A stretch of 64,000 nt of DNA from Verrucomicrobiota bacterium (GTDB lineage Bacteria; Verrucomicrobiota; Verrucomicrobiia; Opitutales; Puniceicoccaceae): the NCBI GenBank assembly GCA_038744685.1, contig JBCDMB010000007.1, forward strand, positions 62,001 through 126,000, in the 5' to 3' direction. Position numbers and translations under genes: made by a program. The notes under the pieces are model-generated. The model was not told where the DNA came from. It saw only the letters and a program-made list of their open reading frames with translations, and ran no database searches. Shown piece by piece: positions 43,227 to 51,363 of this stretch (its first letter is position 1; every line of letters begins with the position of its first letter).

Positions 43227-44555
43227 CTAAGACTCCCCCAGAACCAGACTGCTTACAAAATCACCAAGGCCCTCAAGAGGGATACTTTCCTGTTCGCCTG
43301 TGGACAGTTCTTTCACGGGAAACAGCCCGCTCTCAACTTCTCTCTCCCCCACCGAAACCACAACCTTGGCCCCGCATCGATTTGCTTCCTTGAACTGCTT
43401 CTTAAATCCTGCCTCACGAAACAGGTAAGAAGTTGAAACCCCGGACTGTCGAATCAGCTGCGCTACCTGCAACGCTTTCGGCCTGGCGGTGGCATCTCCA
43501 ACCGCGACAAAACAATCCGTTCCGGTTTCGGTTCTGGTAAGAAGATCCTTCGACTCCAATAGATCAAGAAGAGTGACATCACCCATTGCGCCTCCCGTTG
43601 CCTCCATCGGAGTTCCCGCAACCTTTTCGACCAAGTCGTCATAACGCCCCCCACCGGCGAGCGCACGTCCCTCACCTGTGGATTCAAAAATTTCAAACAC
43701 CGGACCCGTGTAATAGGCCAGCCCGCGAACAATCCCGAGATCCATGACCGCACAGTTTCCAAGACCCAACGCCTCTACCGACGAGCGAAATTCCTTCCAC
43801 GAATACAGCAGTTCAGAGGTCCTTTCATTCTCGTCGACTCGGGTGGAGAGACTGAGAAGGAAAGCCCTCAAATCATCATCAGATCGAATCGTCCGTAGCT
43901 CCTCCACCCGACCCAGAAAATCCTCGGAAGCCTCCCCGAGGACAGGATTGAGAGACTGGAGGGTCTTTTCAGCGGAAAGTCGCTCGATGCGATCGACCAC
44001 CGAAAGACATTCATCCTGCTTTTCTTCGGGTATTCCCATCAGATCGAGGAAGCGGGTCCAAATTCGACGATCGCTTAGCCTCACTCGAAAATCTCTTTGC
44101 GTTAGACCGCACCTTTCAAGAGCCGCTACGAAGCAGGCAATCACTTCAGCGTCTGCACCCACTGCAGATTCACCCAGAATATCGAGATTGAACTGGAAGA
44201 AGGACCGCTGTCTTCCTTTTTGAGGCCTTTCGAAACGATACTGCTCATTCAGAGTGAACCAACGGGCGGGTCTCTTGAGGGAATTCGCCATAGAACCAGC
44301 AATTCGGGCGAGGGTTGGGGTCATCTCTGGCCGCAACGCAACCTTCCGTTCACCCCTGTCCTCAAACCAAAAGAGCTGGTCGACTATCTCTTCGCCTGAC
44401 TTATCCACATACAACTCAAGCGGCTCCAAAACTGGTCCATCAAATTCCTCGAAACCAAACAAATCCGCAGTAGACCTCAAGATGCGAAACACGCGGTTTC
44501 GCTCCCGGAAACGTTCCGGTGGAAAGTCCCGAAAACCGGGAAGGGCTTGATACAT
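43227..44555 (-). CDS. hisS: Histidyl-tRNA synthetase
   Basis: A 442-residue class II synthetase. Motifs: ALPGFRDFPPERF at the start, KVALRPEMTPTLAR, YRFERPQKGRQRSFFQFNLD (motif 2), GLAYYTGPVFEIF (the HisA signature) and GGGRYDDLVEKVAG. The C-terminal anticodon domain ends at 43227. Start ATG 44555, preceded by AGGAAGG; the frame is open to 44600 but would overlap the HU/IHF gene. The gap to that gene is 10 bases, so the two are co-transcribed. Confidence 0.95.
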   Translation of the reverse strand: MYQALPGFRDFPPERFRERNRVFRILRSTADLFGFEEFDGPVLEPLELYVDKSGEEIVDQLFWFEDRGERKVALRPEMTPTLARIAGSMANSLKRPARWFTLNEQYRFERPQKGRQRSFFQFNLDILGESAVGADAEVIACFVAALERCGLTQRDFRVRLSDRRIWTRFLDLMGIPEEKQDECLSVVDRIERLSAEKTLQSLNPVLGEASEDFLGRVEELRTIRSDDDLRAFLLSLSTRVDENERTSELLYSWKEFRSSVEALGLGNCAVMDLGIVRGLAYYTGPVFEIFESTGEGRALAGGGRYDDLVEKVAGTPMEATGGAMGDVTLLDLLESKDLLTRTETGTDCFVAVGDATARPKALQVAQLIRQSGVSTSYLFREAGFKKQFKEANRCGAKVVVSVGEREVESGLFPVKELSTGEQESIPLEGLGDFVSSLVLGES

Positions 44556-44565
44556 CGGGACCTTC

Positions 44566-44895
44566 CTACTCCCGCGACCCGTCGAGCGAATCGAGATCAA
44601 GGTGTTTGAGTTTTTCCTTCATCTCTTTACCCGCCTTGAACTTAATCACCGCCCTCGTAGGAATCATCACATCCGTTTCCGGACGGTTCGGATTGCGACC
44701 CACCCTTGCTTTTCTCACCTGGATTTGAAAGACGCCGAAGTTCCTAAGCTCGACATTCATCCCTTCGCAAATCGCTTCACCAATGGCGTCGAGCGTCTGT
44801 TGCACGATCTCTTTCACATCCTTCTGCGGAAAGTCGTTTCGCGAATCCTCGTAAATCTTGAGGACTATATCTCGTTTTGTCAGGTTGTTGGACAT
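44566..44895 (-). CDS. HU/IHF family DNA-binding protein
   Basis: A 109-residue nucleoid protein that binds and bends DNA. LTKRDIVLKIYED, VELRNFGVFQIQVRKARVGRNPNRPE and VIKFKAGKEMKEKL cover the dimer body and the DNA-gripping arm; the proline of GRNPNRP is the intercalating one. The last 15 residues (LKHLDLDSLDGSRE) extend past the usual end. IHF-alpha versus HU cannot be decided. Start ATG 44895. Divergent from the ClpX-like gene. Confidence 0.9.
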   Translation of the reverse strand: MSNNLTKRDIVLKIYEDSRNDFPQKDVKEIVQQTLDAIGEAICEGMNVELRNFGVFQIQVRKARVGRNPNRPETDVMIPTRAVIKFKAGKEMKEKLKHLDLDSLDGSRE

Positions 44896-45051
44896 GAAGA
44901 CGACTTCCGATCAATTTTTCGTTGGAGGCTGCAAAAATCCCTCATACGCGATTCCCTGTCAACGTTTTAGCGAAATTCAAGAGGCAAAATCCAATCGCCG
45001 TCGATCATTGCTTTTCAACAGCTTCAGTCGTACCGTCTCGGTTATCTTATC

Positions 45052-46641
45052 ATGAGCGACAAAGAGAAAGAATCAGACAACCCATTTGAGGAGCTGCAGA
45101 AACAGATCCAATCGATCATAGGAGATCCGAGGGTCAGGGTTCAAGGAGTTCACGCAACGCCTGCCTCTCCGGCTCCCAGTGGAGAAAAAGGAGAAGACGA
45201 CGAAAAAGAGGCAAAGGAAAGGTTAGAAAAGATTCGCGGCTTTAAACTGAAGCCGAAAGAAGTCTTTCAACAGCTTGACCGTTACGTCATCGGCCAGAGC
45301 GACGCCAAGAAAGTCTTGTCGGTAGCAGTTTGTGACCACTACAACCACATTCGGCGTCAGTTCGAAGCACCCGAGGAAGAGAGGGACTACGAATACCAAA
45401 AGCAGAATATCCTCCTTCTTGGACCGACTGGAGTCGGCAAGACCTACCTCATGAAGAATCTTGCTCGGCTCATTGGAGTCCCGTTTGTCAAAGCGGATGC
45501 TACGAAGTTTTCTGAGACCGGATACGTGGGTTCTGACGTGGAAGATCTCGTCCGGGATCTTGTGAAGGTTGCCGGTGGTGACGTAGACCTCGCCGAAAAG
45601 GGAATCATCTACATCGACGAAATAGACAAAATTGCCAGTGAGGCTGCGAGTGGGTCAAAAGACGTTTCGGGCCGGGGTGTGCAGATCAATCTGCTCAAAC
45701 TCATGGAAGAGACTGAGGTAAACCCCTTTAGCCAAACCGATATGATGGGTCAGATGCAAGCGATGATGGGAGGCGGACGTGGAAAGACCAGCCGCCGGAT
45801 TAATACAAAAAACATCCTCTTCATCGTCAGTGGTGCATTTGATCAGCTGGCAAAATCAATACAGAAGCGTGTCGGTAAAACGGGCATGGGCTTCGCGAGT
45901 GAAATTGCCGAATCTGAAGAGGACCTCTACCGATACCTGCGCTTGGCCGAGACGAACGACTTTATCCGATACGGGTTCGAACCCGAGTTTGTCGGACGAA
46001 TTCCGGTCAGGGTCGCTTTCGACTCGCTACGCCCTAAGGATCTCGCGGAAATTATGCAGACTTCTGAAGGCAGTGTTCTGAAGCAATACGTTCGGGATTT
46101 TGCCAACCACGGGATCGAGTTGGACGTAAAAGACGAGGCGATTCACGCGATTGCCGAGAAAGCACACGAAGAGCACACTGGTGCGCGAGGAGTGATGTCA
46201 GTTCTGGAGCGACTGTTTCGGGATTTCAAATTCGAGCTTCCCTCAACCAACCTCGAGCACCTGACCGTGGACACTGATTTCGTTTCGGACCCAGATGAAA
46301 AGCTCTCATCACTTCTCGAGAAACATGCACCTTCGCACTCGATTGACCGCAGCATCATCCAGCCTTTCGTGGACGCGTTCGCAAAGGAGCACTCTCTCAA
46401 CCTTCGGTTTACGGATGAGGCTCTGTTTTACTTGGTTGAGAAAGCTGAAGGTGTGAGTGGAGACTTCGCCTCATTCTGCACCGAGCACTTCCAAGATCTG
46501 CCCTACGGTCTGAAGATTGTCTCGCGAAACTCAGGAGAAAAAGAGTTTCTGATCGACAAAGCCTGTGCGGAAAATCCTGACCGCGAAATCTCAAACTGGG
46601 TCATCCAGAGCTTCAAAAAGAACGAGGAATCGACTGAGTAG
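45052..46641 (+). CDS. ClpX-like AAA+ unfoldase lacking the zinc-binding domain
   Basis: A 529-residue ATPase. ClpX core: Walker A GPTGVGKT (124-131), pore loop GYVG (157-160), Walker [12 protein letters not shown] (185-195), arginine-finger FVGRIP (313-318) and sensor-2 TGARG (376-380). The Cys4 zinc domain of normal ClpX is missing; residues 1-75 are instead charged with no cysteine. The RKH loop is replaced by a Met/Gly-rich stretch ([15 protein letters not shown]), and the ClpP-binding IGF loop reads GMGF (278-281). About 115 extra residues follow the usual end. It may act with ClpP or alone. Normal clpX or clpP is not in the window. Confidence 0.85.
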   Translation: MSDKEKESDNPFEELQKQIQSIIGDPRVRVQGVHATPASPAPSGEKGEDDEKEAKERLEKIRGFKLKPKEVFQQLDRYVIGQSDAKKVLSVAVCDHYNHIRRQFEAPEEERDYEYQKQNILLLGPTGVGKTYLMKNLARLIGVPFVKADATKFSETGYVGSDVEDLVRDLVKVAGGDVDLAEKGIIYIDEIDKIASEAASGSKDVSGRGVQINLLKLMEETEVNPFSQTDMMGQMQAMMGGGRGKTSRRINTKNILFIVSGAFDQLAKSIQKRVGKTGMGFASEIAESEEDLYRYLRLAETNDFIRYGFEPEFVGRIPVRVAFDSLRPKDLAEIMQTSEGSVLKQYVRDFANHGIELDVKDEAIHAIAEKAHEEHTGARGVMSVLERLFRDFKFELPSTNLEHLTVDTDFVSDPDEKLSSLLEKHAPSHSIDRSIIQPFVDAFAKEHSLNLRFTDEALFYLVEKAEGVSGDFASFCTEHFQDLPYGLKIVSRNSGEKEFLIDKACAENPDREISNWVIQSFKKNEESTE

Positions 46642-46674
46642 TAGTCCCGAAGACGAACACCTCTCCCATCCTGT

Positions 46675-46736
46675 GCATCCATGTCCATCCATGCTAAACA
46701 CTCTGCATCAGTTTTTGCATGGATTGACATGGATTC
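46675..46736. repeat. Inverted repeat after the ClpX-like gene
   Basis: GCATCCATGTCCATCCATG (46675-46693) is nearly complementary to CATGGATTGACATGGATTC (46718-46736) around a 24-base loop. Shorter echoes of the CCATGTCAACCCATG motif recur at the start of the next gene (46801-46815). It could end or process the ClpX-like message. Confidence 0.55.
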
Positions 46737-46801
46737 ATAAGATGCTTCCCTCCCTTAGTCCTCCGCCACCCTAAGTTCTTATTTCCTGATCCTCCAAATC
46801 C

Positions 46802-47527
46802 ATGTCAACCCATGCCAATAACAGCGCCTCGAGCGGACCGGTCATTGAGTCTAGTGAGGTCAACCGGATGTTTGCTGGAATCGCCGGGAAGTATGATCGA
46901 GCAAATCGGTTTTGCAGCGTAGGGATCGATGTTTACTGGAGGCATCGGACGGTTTCCCGGGCAAAAAAAGAGAAACCGGAAATCGTGATTGATCTGGCTA
47001 CAGGATCGGGCGATATCGCCCTTCTCTTGCGGAAAAAACTCACTCCAGAGACTGAGGTGATTGGATTGGACTTCTGCGAAGAGATGCTTGAAGAGGCCCG
47101 CAAAAAGAATTCGCGCGGAAGTGGACTTTCGTTCCGCCATGGGGATTGTCTGTCTCTTCCGTTGCCTGATGAGTTTGCCTCCGTTGCAACCATCGGGTTT
47201 GGTCTTCGGAATCTGGAAGATAGAGATGCAGGTCTGAAGGAAATGTATCGAGTTTTACAACCGGGAGGATCCCTCCTGATTCTCGAGTTCTCCCAGCCCT
47301 ACCGAATCCTTCGACCACTTTACTATTTCTACCTCAACAAAGTCTTGCCGTGGATCGCTTCTAAGGTCACCGGAAACGTGGACGCTTACCAGTATCTGGG
47401 TGGGACGATTGGTGCTTTTCCGGACAGGGATTCACTCTCCACCCAGATCAAAGCTGCGGGATTCGAGTCGGTGAAGGCGACACCACTCACCGGAGGAATC
47501 GTTGCTTTGCATCACGCAAGAAAGTAG
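46802..47527 (+). CDS. ubiE: Demethylmenaquinone/ubiquinone C-methyltransferase
   Basis: A 241-residue SAM-dependent methyltransferase for the last step of menaquinone synthesis. MFAGIAGKYDRANRFCSVGI, DLATGSGDIALLL (motif I), GLDFCEEMLEEARKK and ATIGFGLRNLEDRDAGLKEM are diagnostic of UbiE/MenG. The end includes YQYLGGTIGAFPDR. ATG at 46802. It stands alone, with convergent neighbour at 47545. Confidence 0.93.
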   Translation: MSTHANNSASSGPVIESSEVNRMFAGIAGKYDRANRFCSVGIDVYWRHRTVSRAKKEKPEIVIDLATGSGDIALLLRKKLTPETEVIGLDFCEEMLEEARKKNSRGSGLSFRHGDCLSLPLPDEFASVATIGFGLRNLEDRDAGLKEMYRVLQPGGSLLILEFSQPYRILRPLYYFYLNKVLPWIASKVTGNVDAYQYLGGTIGAFPDRDSLSTQIKAAGFESVKATPLTGGIVALHHARK

Positions 47528-47544
47528 CCCCTTCTGGGAGAAGA

Positions 47545-50373
47545 TTAAATCTTCCTTTCACGATAGAGAGAAGAATCTGCCACTGCAGCCATCACCTCAA
47601 AATCGAGACCTCCACCGAGAAACTCCACGATCTGCTTAGCTGTTTCAAGTGGCTTGCCAACCGCCTCACTGTATCGAACCGGAAGCAGTTCCCAGTTTTC
47701 CGCATTAGCGGTTAGTTTGTTAATGTTCCCCAGGTGATTCGCGTAAACTTTTGCTAGACTCTCATCAGAGGTCATGGCTCCGGTCTTCTCTTCCCGATCC
47801 AGCATTTTCCGCTGGGACGACAACACCTCAACAACGTCGCGCTCCATAAATATAATTTTACACGGAAGGTCTCGCGGAACGAATCCTAGGAGCGGAGCCA
47901 CAATCTTGATTGCAGAGCCTAGTGACTCTTTGAGCCACGTTCTGTCCTTGTCCGCTGCCAGCTTCTTTACCCGTTCGTCTTCGTAGTAGCCTTTCGGGTT
48001 AGATTCGTCGGAAACCCGGTGTCGGTCCGAAACAATCGGGATGCCTACAGCTTCCAACATCTGCATCATGAGAGAGGTTCCTGAACGCGGTAAACCGGAG
48101 ACAATGATCAGTATATCTGCGAAGCCCTTCGTTGCTTTACCCATTACCTTTACAATCGGTGGAAACGCTGACAATTCCCGCCGACCTTCGGACCGGTTCT
48201 TCTTCGCCTGCTCAGCTTTTTCTTTTGCTAGAACTGCCAACTCTCGATGACGTGTGGCCTTCTCTGGATCTTTTAGAGCCTTTTCGTAGAGAACAACCAA
48301 CTGCTCATGAGCCGCCGGATACGTGGGGCTCTGTGACACTGCTGTGAGAAGCGTCAACTCTGCCAGCTTTGCCTTGCCCATTCGCATGAGAGCCGTGCCG
48401 TAAACCAGATGTGCCCTCGGATTGTGAAAGATCAGTTCCAGCGATCCAAAAGCCTCATCTGCCGCTGCGAAGTGATTTCCTCTTTTCAAATGAACCCGCG
48501 CCAGACCTAAGCGGGCATCATGGCTGTTCGGAGCGATTTCGACAACTTTTTGATAACTCTTCTCTGCTTCGTCCCATTGCTCCAGAGCGAAGTGAACGTC
48601 TCCGATCTTTGAATACAGGCTGGGTTGGTTCGCGGTCTGAACTTTCGTGGCCTGTTCGAGCGACTCCAACGCTTCCATGTGCTTTCCCTCCAAAGTGAGC
48701 ACGCAACCATTTAAGTAAGCCAAGGCATGCGGATTGGTCCCTGACTGTCCGCGTAAGCGACGAATCTTCATCTGCGTCGCCCGTGGTAACTCGGCAGGCT
48801 CGAATTCCTCACCTTGTTCCTCTGCTTCCTTTTTCCGCTTTTCCTCCTCGGCTTTCAGCTCCTCCTGAAGTTCCTGCAACGCCTTCCCTCCCGACTCTAC
48901 GGCCGCCTTCTTGCGTTCGAGCTGACGATCAAATGTCTCCCTTGCCTTTTCCCCGTTTTCGAGTGCCAGCCAGCAAGCCAGTAGTTTGGTTCCAAAACGA
49001 CTCTCCTCCGGCCATCTATCCCACTGCTTTTCGAGGATTTCCACAGCTTCATAGTAAAGACCCCCGTCCATATATGCCTGCGCGAGGTTATACTGGAGTT
49101 CACGAAGGGTTTCATCGATCGCTTTACCGCGGTCTGGATTCGGTTCATCGATGTAGCCAAGATCCACAAGCTGCCGGAGCGACTCTCTCGACTCTGCGGC
49201 GTCCATTCCCGCCTCAGGTGGATGACGTCCGTCGCCGTACTCCCCCTCGATCTCATCCCAGCTCTCCACAAACTCAACCGTCTCTTCGTCTTCAAAACAA
49301 TTGAGTAACACCTTGCCGTCCATATCGCGGCCAACCGGCAAACCATAGAGATGAAGAAGGGTCGGTGCGATATCGAGCAGAGAAGCCCCAAAGATCCGCT
49401 CTCCTTTTTGAATACCGGGTCCCTTCAAACAGAAAATACCGTAGGGTGAATGTTCGGCGGCAGGTCCAGCCGGCTCATTCGGGATAGATGCCGGACGGAG
49501 GTTCCCCGGCTCGAACCCATGGTCCGAGATCAGCATAATGGTCGTATCCTCGCCCGCGAGCTGCAGAAGAACATCCAGCATCATATCGTGATACCGGTAG
49601 CCTGCCTCGATCACGTTTTTGTAGAGTTCAAACTCCTCTTCCTTTACCCAAGGCTGCCGCGGGGGATGGAATTTCATGAACCCGTGCCCAAAGTGATCTA
49701 TGCCATCGTAATACACGGCCATAAAATCCCACGGTTCAAGCTGCATACAAGCAGTAGCAGCTGCATGGATACCAGAGATTTCAGCAATCACCTTTGCGCA
49801 GGAAGCCATCCGTTTGTCCTTATCCTGATCGATTTCTGACGCCTTTGGGATAAAGGGTAGAATATGTTCGTTCTGCAACTCAGCGGGGTGAACTCTCATT
49901 TCCTTGAGCGGTTCCTCCAATTCCTTGGGGTGAACAGTGCCGGGACGCATGGGCCATTCCTCCTCCAGATTCTTCACGGCCTGCTGAAAGTGATTCGAAA
50001 TCATTACGCCATTGATCGGCTCCACTGGATGAGAGGGCCACCAGCCGATTACATTACTCTGCCATCCCTGCTGGCTAAAAATGTTCCAGATTGCTTTCGT
50101 TTTGCGGGAAAGATTAGTGATCGGACGTATCCCTCCAGTGGCAGGACAAGGTTCGGAAAAGCCATGAATCCCGTGTTTCCACGCTCGTTTTCCAGTGGCA
50201 ATGCTCGTCCAAAGCATAGGAGATAGAACCGGTCGCACCGTCGCCAAATTCCCCCATACTCCTTCGTCCATCAGGCGCTTCAGAGCGGGCATCTTCCCCT
50301 GTTCAACGAGAGGGAGAGCGACATTCCAGTCGGCGGCATCCCAGCCAATGAGTAGGACTTTTCGTTCGGGCAT
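47545..50373 (-). CDS. Phosphodiesterase-TPR-sulfotransferase fusion protein
   Basis: A 942-residue soluble protein with three parts. Residues 1-395 form an alkaline-phosphatase-superfamily phosphodiesterase: D12 ([10 protein letters not shown]), [20 protein letters not shown], then metal ligands D223, D226/H227 and H230 ([11 protein letters not shown]), D284/H285 (ISDHGFE) and H308 (EHSPYG). Residues 415-715 are TPR repeats broken by a coiled coil (500-530). Residues 752-942 resemble a sulfotransferase: [15 protein letters not shown] (760-768 is the PAPS 5'-phosphate loop) and [16 protein letters not shown]. No signal peptide, so cytoplasmic. The substrate is unknown; all motifs look intact. 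ATG at 50373. Confidence 0.88.
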   Translation of the reverse strand: MPERKVLLIGWDAADWNVALPLVEQGKMPALKRLMDEGVWGNLATVRPVLSPMLWTSIATGKRAWKHGIHGFSEPCPATGGIRPITNLSRKTKAIWNIFSQQGWQSNVIGWWPSHPVEPINGVMISNHFQQAVKNLEEEWPMRPGTVHPKELEEPLKEMRVHPAELQNEHILPFIPKASEIDQDKDKRMASCAKVIAEISGIHAAATACMQLEPWDFMAVYYDGIDHFGHGFMKFHPPRQPWVKEEEFELYKNVIEAGYRYHDMMLDVLLQLAGEDTTIMLISDHGFEPGNLRPASIPNEPAGPAAEHSPYGIFCLKGPGIQKGERIFGASLLDIAPTLLHLYGLPVGRDMDGKVLLNCFEDEETVEFVESWDEIEGEYGDGRHPPEAGMDAAESRESLRQLVDLGYIDEPNPDRGKAIDETLRELQYNLAQAYMDGGLYYEAVEILEKQWDRWPEESRFGTKLLACWLALENGEKARETFDRQLERKKAAVESGGKALQELQEELKAEEEKRKKEAEEQGEEFEPAELPRATQMKIRRLRGQSGTNPHALAYLNGCVLTLEGKHMEALESLEQATKVQTANQPSLYSKIGDVHFALEQWDEAEKSYQKVVEIAPNSHDARLGLARVHLKRGNHFAAADEAFGSLELIFHNPRAHLVYGTALMRMGKAKLAELTLLTAVSQSPTYPAAHEQLVVLYEKALKDPEKATRHRELAVLAKEKAEQAKKNRSEGRRELSAFPPIVKVMGKATKGFADILIIVSGLPRSGTSLMMQMLEAVGIPIVSDRHRVSDESNPKGYYEDERVKKLAADKDRTWLKESLGSAIKIVAPLLGFVPRDLPCKIIFMERDVVEVLSSQRKMLDREEKTGAMTSDESLAKVYANHLGNINKLTANAENWELLPVRYSEAVGKPLETAKQIVEFLGGGLDFEVMAAVADSSLYRERKI

Positions 50374-50487
50374 TTTTGTAATCGCTAGCTACGAATCTAG
50401 GAATCGTCTACCCCGAAGTGCCAGTTTCTATGGCGTCGAGCTCTGCCCCATATTGAACGTATTTCGCGACCTTACCCGAGCAATCCG

Positions 50488-50519
50488 CAGACCACGAGGC
50501 CGTGGTCCCTCCATTGAGC
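50488..50519. repeat. Left flanking hairpin repeat of the toxin-antitoxin pair
   Basis: Contains GACCACGAGGCCGTGGTC, a perfect 8-bp inverted stem around a two-base turn, then CCTCCATTGAGC. A related copy (26 of 32 bases) is at 51318-51349, beyond the toxin. The intergenic 50374-50605 otherwise has no gene that I can support. Confidence 0.6.
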
Positions 50520-50584
50520 GCATTTTTTGTTCCCGCGGGTAGAAGAGTCGCCAGCCCCGTTTGTACAACCAATTAGTTGACAGA

Positions 50585-50597
50585 AACTGACTCAGTT
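50585..50597. promoter_or_regulatory. Candidate operator of the toxin-antitoxin operon
   Basis: AACTGACTCAGTT is a perfect 13-base palindrome 15 bases before the antitoxin ATG. It lies in a longer imperfect palindrome (CAGAAACTGAC...TTAGTTTTCTG, 50581-50605). A TTGACA at 50578-50583 could be a -35. Ribbon-helix-helix antitoxins normally bind such palindromes to repress themselves. Confidence 0.5.
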
Positions 50598-50611
50598 AGT
50601 TTTCTGTGTGT

Positions 50612-50866
50612 ATGAAAAATATCACAGTTTCTGTGCCCGACGAGACCTACTACCGGGCACGCGTTCTCGCTGCTGAGCGAAGGACCTCTCTCTCAGCCAT
50701 CGTCCGAGAAACCCTGAATGCCTTGTCTTCCGAAAGAACGAAGTCAGAGCAGCTTGCCCTTGAGGAGCAACAGATCGTCGACCAAATTCGGATTAGGGGA
50801 TGCACCTTTACGGCAGCGGACCGTCTAAGTCGTGAAGAAGCCCACGACCGAAATGCGCTTCGTTGA
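50612..50866 (+). CDS. Ribbon-helix-helix antitoxin (VapB/CopG type)
   Basis: About 84 residues. The N-terminus KNITVSVPDETYYRARVLAAERRTS is a typical ribbon-helix-helix DNA-binding fold with a beta strand then two helices; the C-terminus is a charged tail for toxin binding. Start ATG 50612 (GTG 50606 also in frame). The stop overlaps the PIN toxin start at 50853 by 14 bases, giving translational coupling. Confidence 0.85.
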   Translation: MKNITVSVPDETYYRARVLAAERRTSLSAIVRETLNALSSERTKSEQLALEEQQIVDQIRIRGCTFTAADRLSREEAHDRNALR

Positions 50867-51266
50867 CACCAACATTCTGCTCTACCGAGTTAGCCCCGCG
50901 CCCGCAGAAAAGGATAAGGCCGAGGTGGCTTCTTCCATCCTCAGAGACCGGGACCCATGCCTCTCGGTTCAGGTCCTTCAAGAGTTCTATGTCCAAGCAA
51001 CAAGAGAATCGCGGGAAAGCCCACTTTCGCACCCTGAAGCAACCGGCCTTATTGAAACCTGGAAACGATTTTCTGTTCAGCCCATGACCCTTGAGTTGAT
51101 GGATAACGCTCTGTCCGCAAAGCTGCGGTGGCAACTATCTTTCTGGGACGCTGCAATTATAGAGGCTGCCCGCCTTCAAGCTTGCTCAACTCTACTCTCT
51201 GAAGACCTCACTCACGATCAGAATTACGGTGGTATTCAGGTGATCAATCCGTTCATCGATCTGTAA
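50853..51266 (+). CDS. PIN-domain toxin (VapC type)
   Basis: A 137-residue RNA-cleaving toxin. Acidic sites in order: MRFVDTNILLYRVS, VQVLQEFYVQATRES, LSFWDAAIIEAARL and LLSEDLTHDQNY; the end is NPFIDL. All four PIN positions are present, unlike the broken toxin at 8702. The frame also opens at 50832, but ATG 50853 begins the usual PIN strand and overlaps the antitoxin. Confidence 0.88.
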   Translation: MRFVDTNILLYRVSPAPAEKDKAEVASSILRDRDPCLSVQVLQEFYVQATRESRESPLSHPEATGLIETWKRFSVQPMTLELMDNALSAKLRWQLSFWDAAIIEAARLQACSTLLSEDLTHDQNYGGIQVINPFIDL

Positions 51267-51317
51267 ACCCTACTTCGTGAGTTTCGAGTATCTTTGTGGA
51301 TCTGAGTCTGCACCCAA

Positions 51318-51349
51318 CAGACCACAGTGCCTCGGTCCCTCCGTTGAGC
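51318..51349. repeat. Right flanking repeat of the toxin-antitoxin pair
   Basis: CAGACCACAGTGCCTCGGTCCC then TCCGTTGAGC. Direct repeat of 50488-50519 with 26 of 32 identical bases, 830 bases apart, enclosing the antitoxin and toxin genes. In this copy the hairpin arms are less perfect. Confidence 0.55.
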
Positions 51350-51363
51350 CAATTGATTCCTCC

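Noticed and set aside
50408-50491. Short leftward frame ending KYVQYGAELDAIETGTSG
   Set aside because: It has protein-like composition and could be the tail of a lost gene, but it runs out of a hairpin repeat, has no start and I recognise no family.
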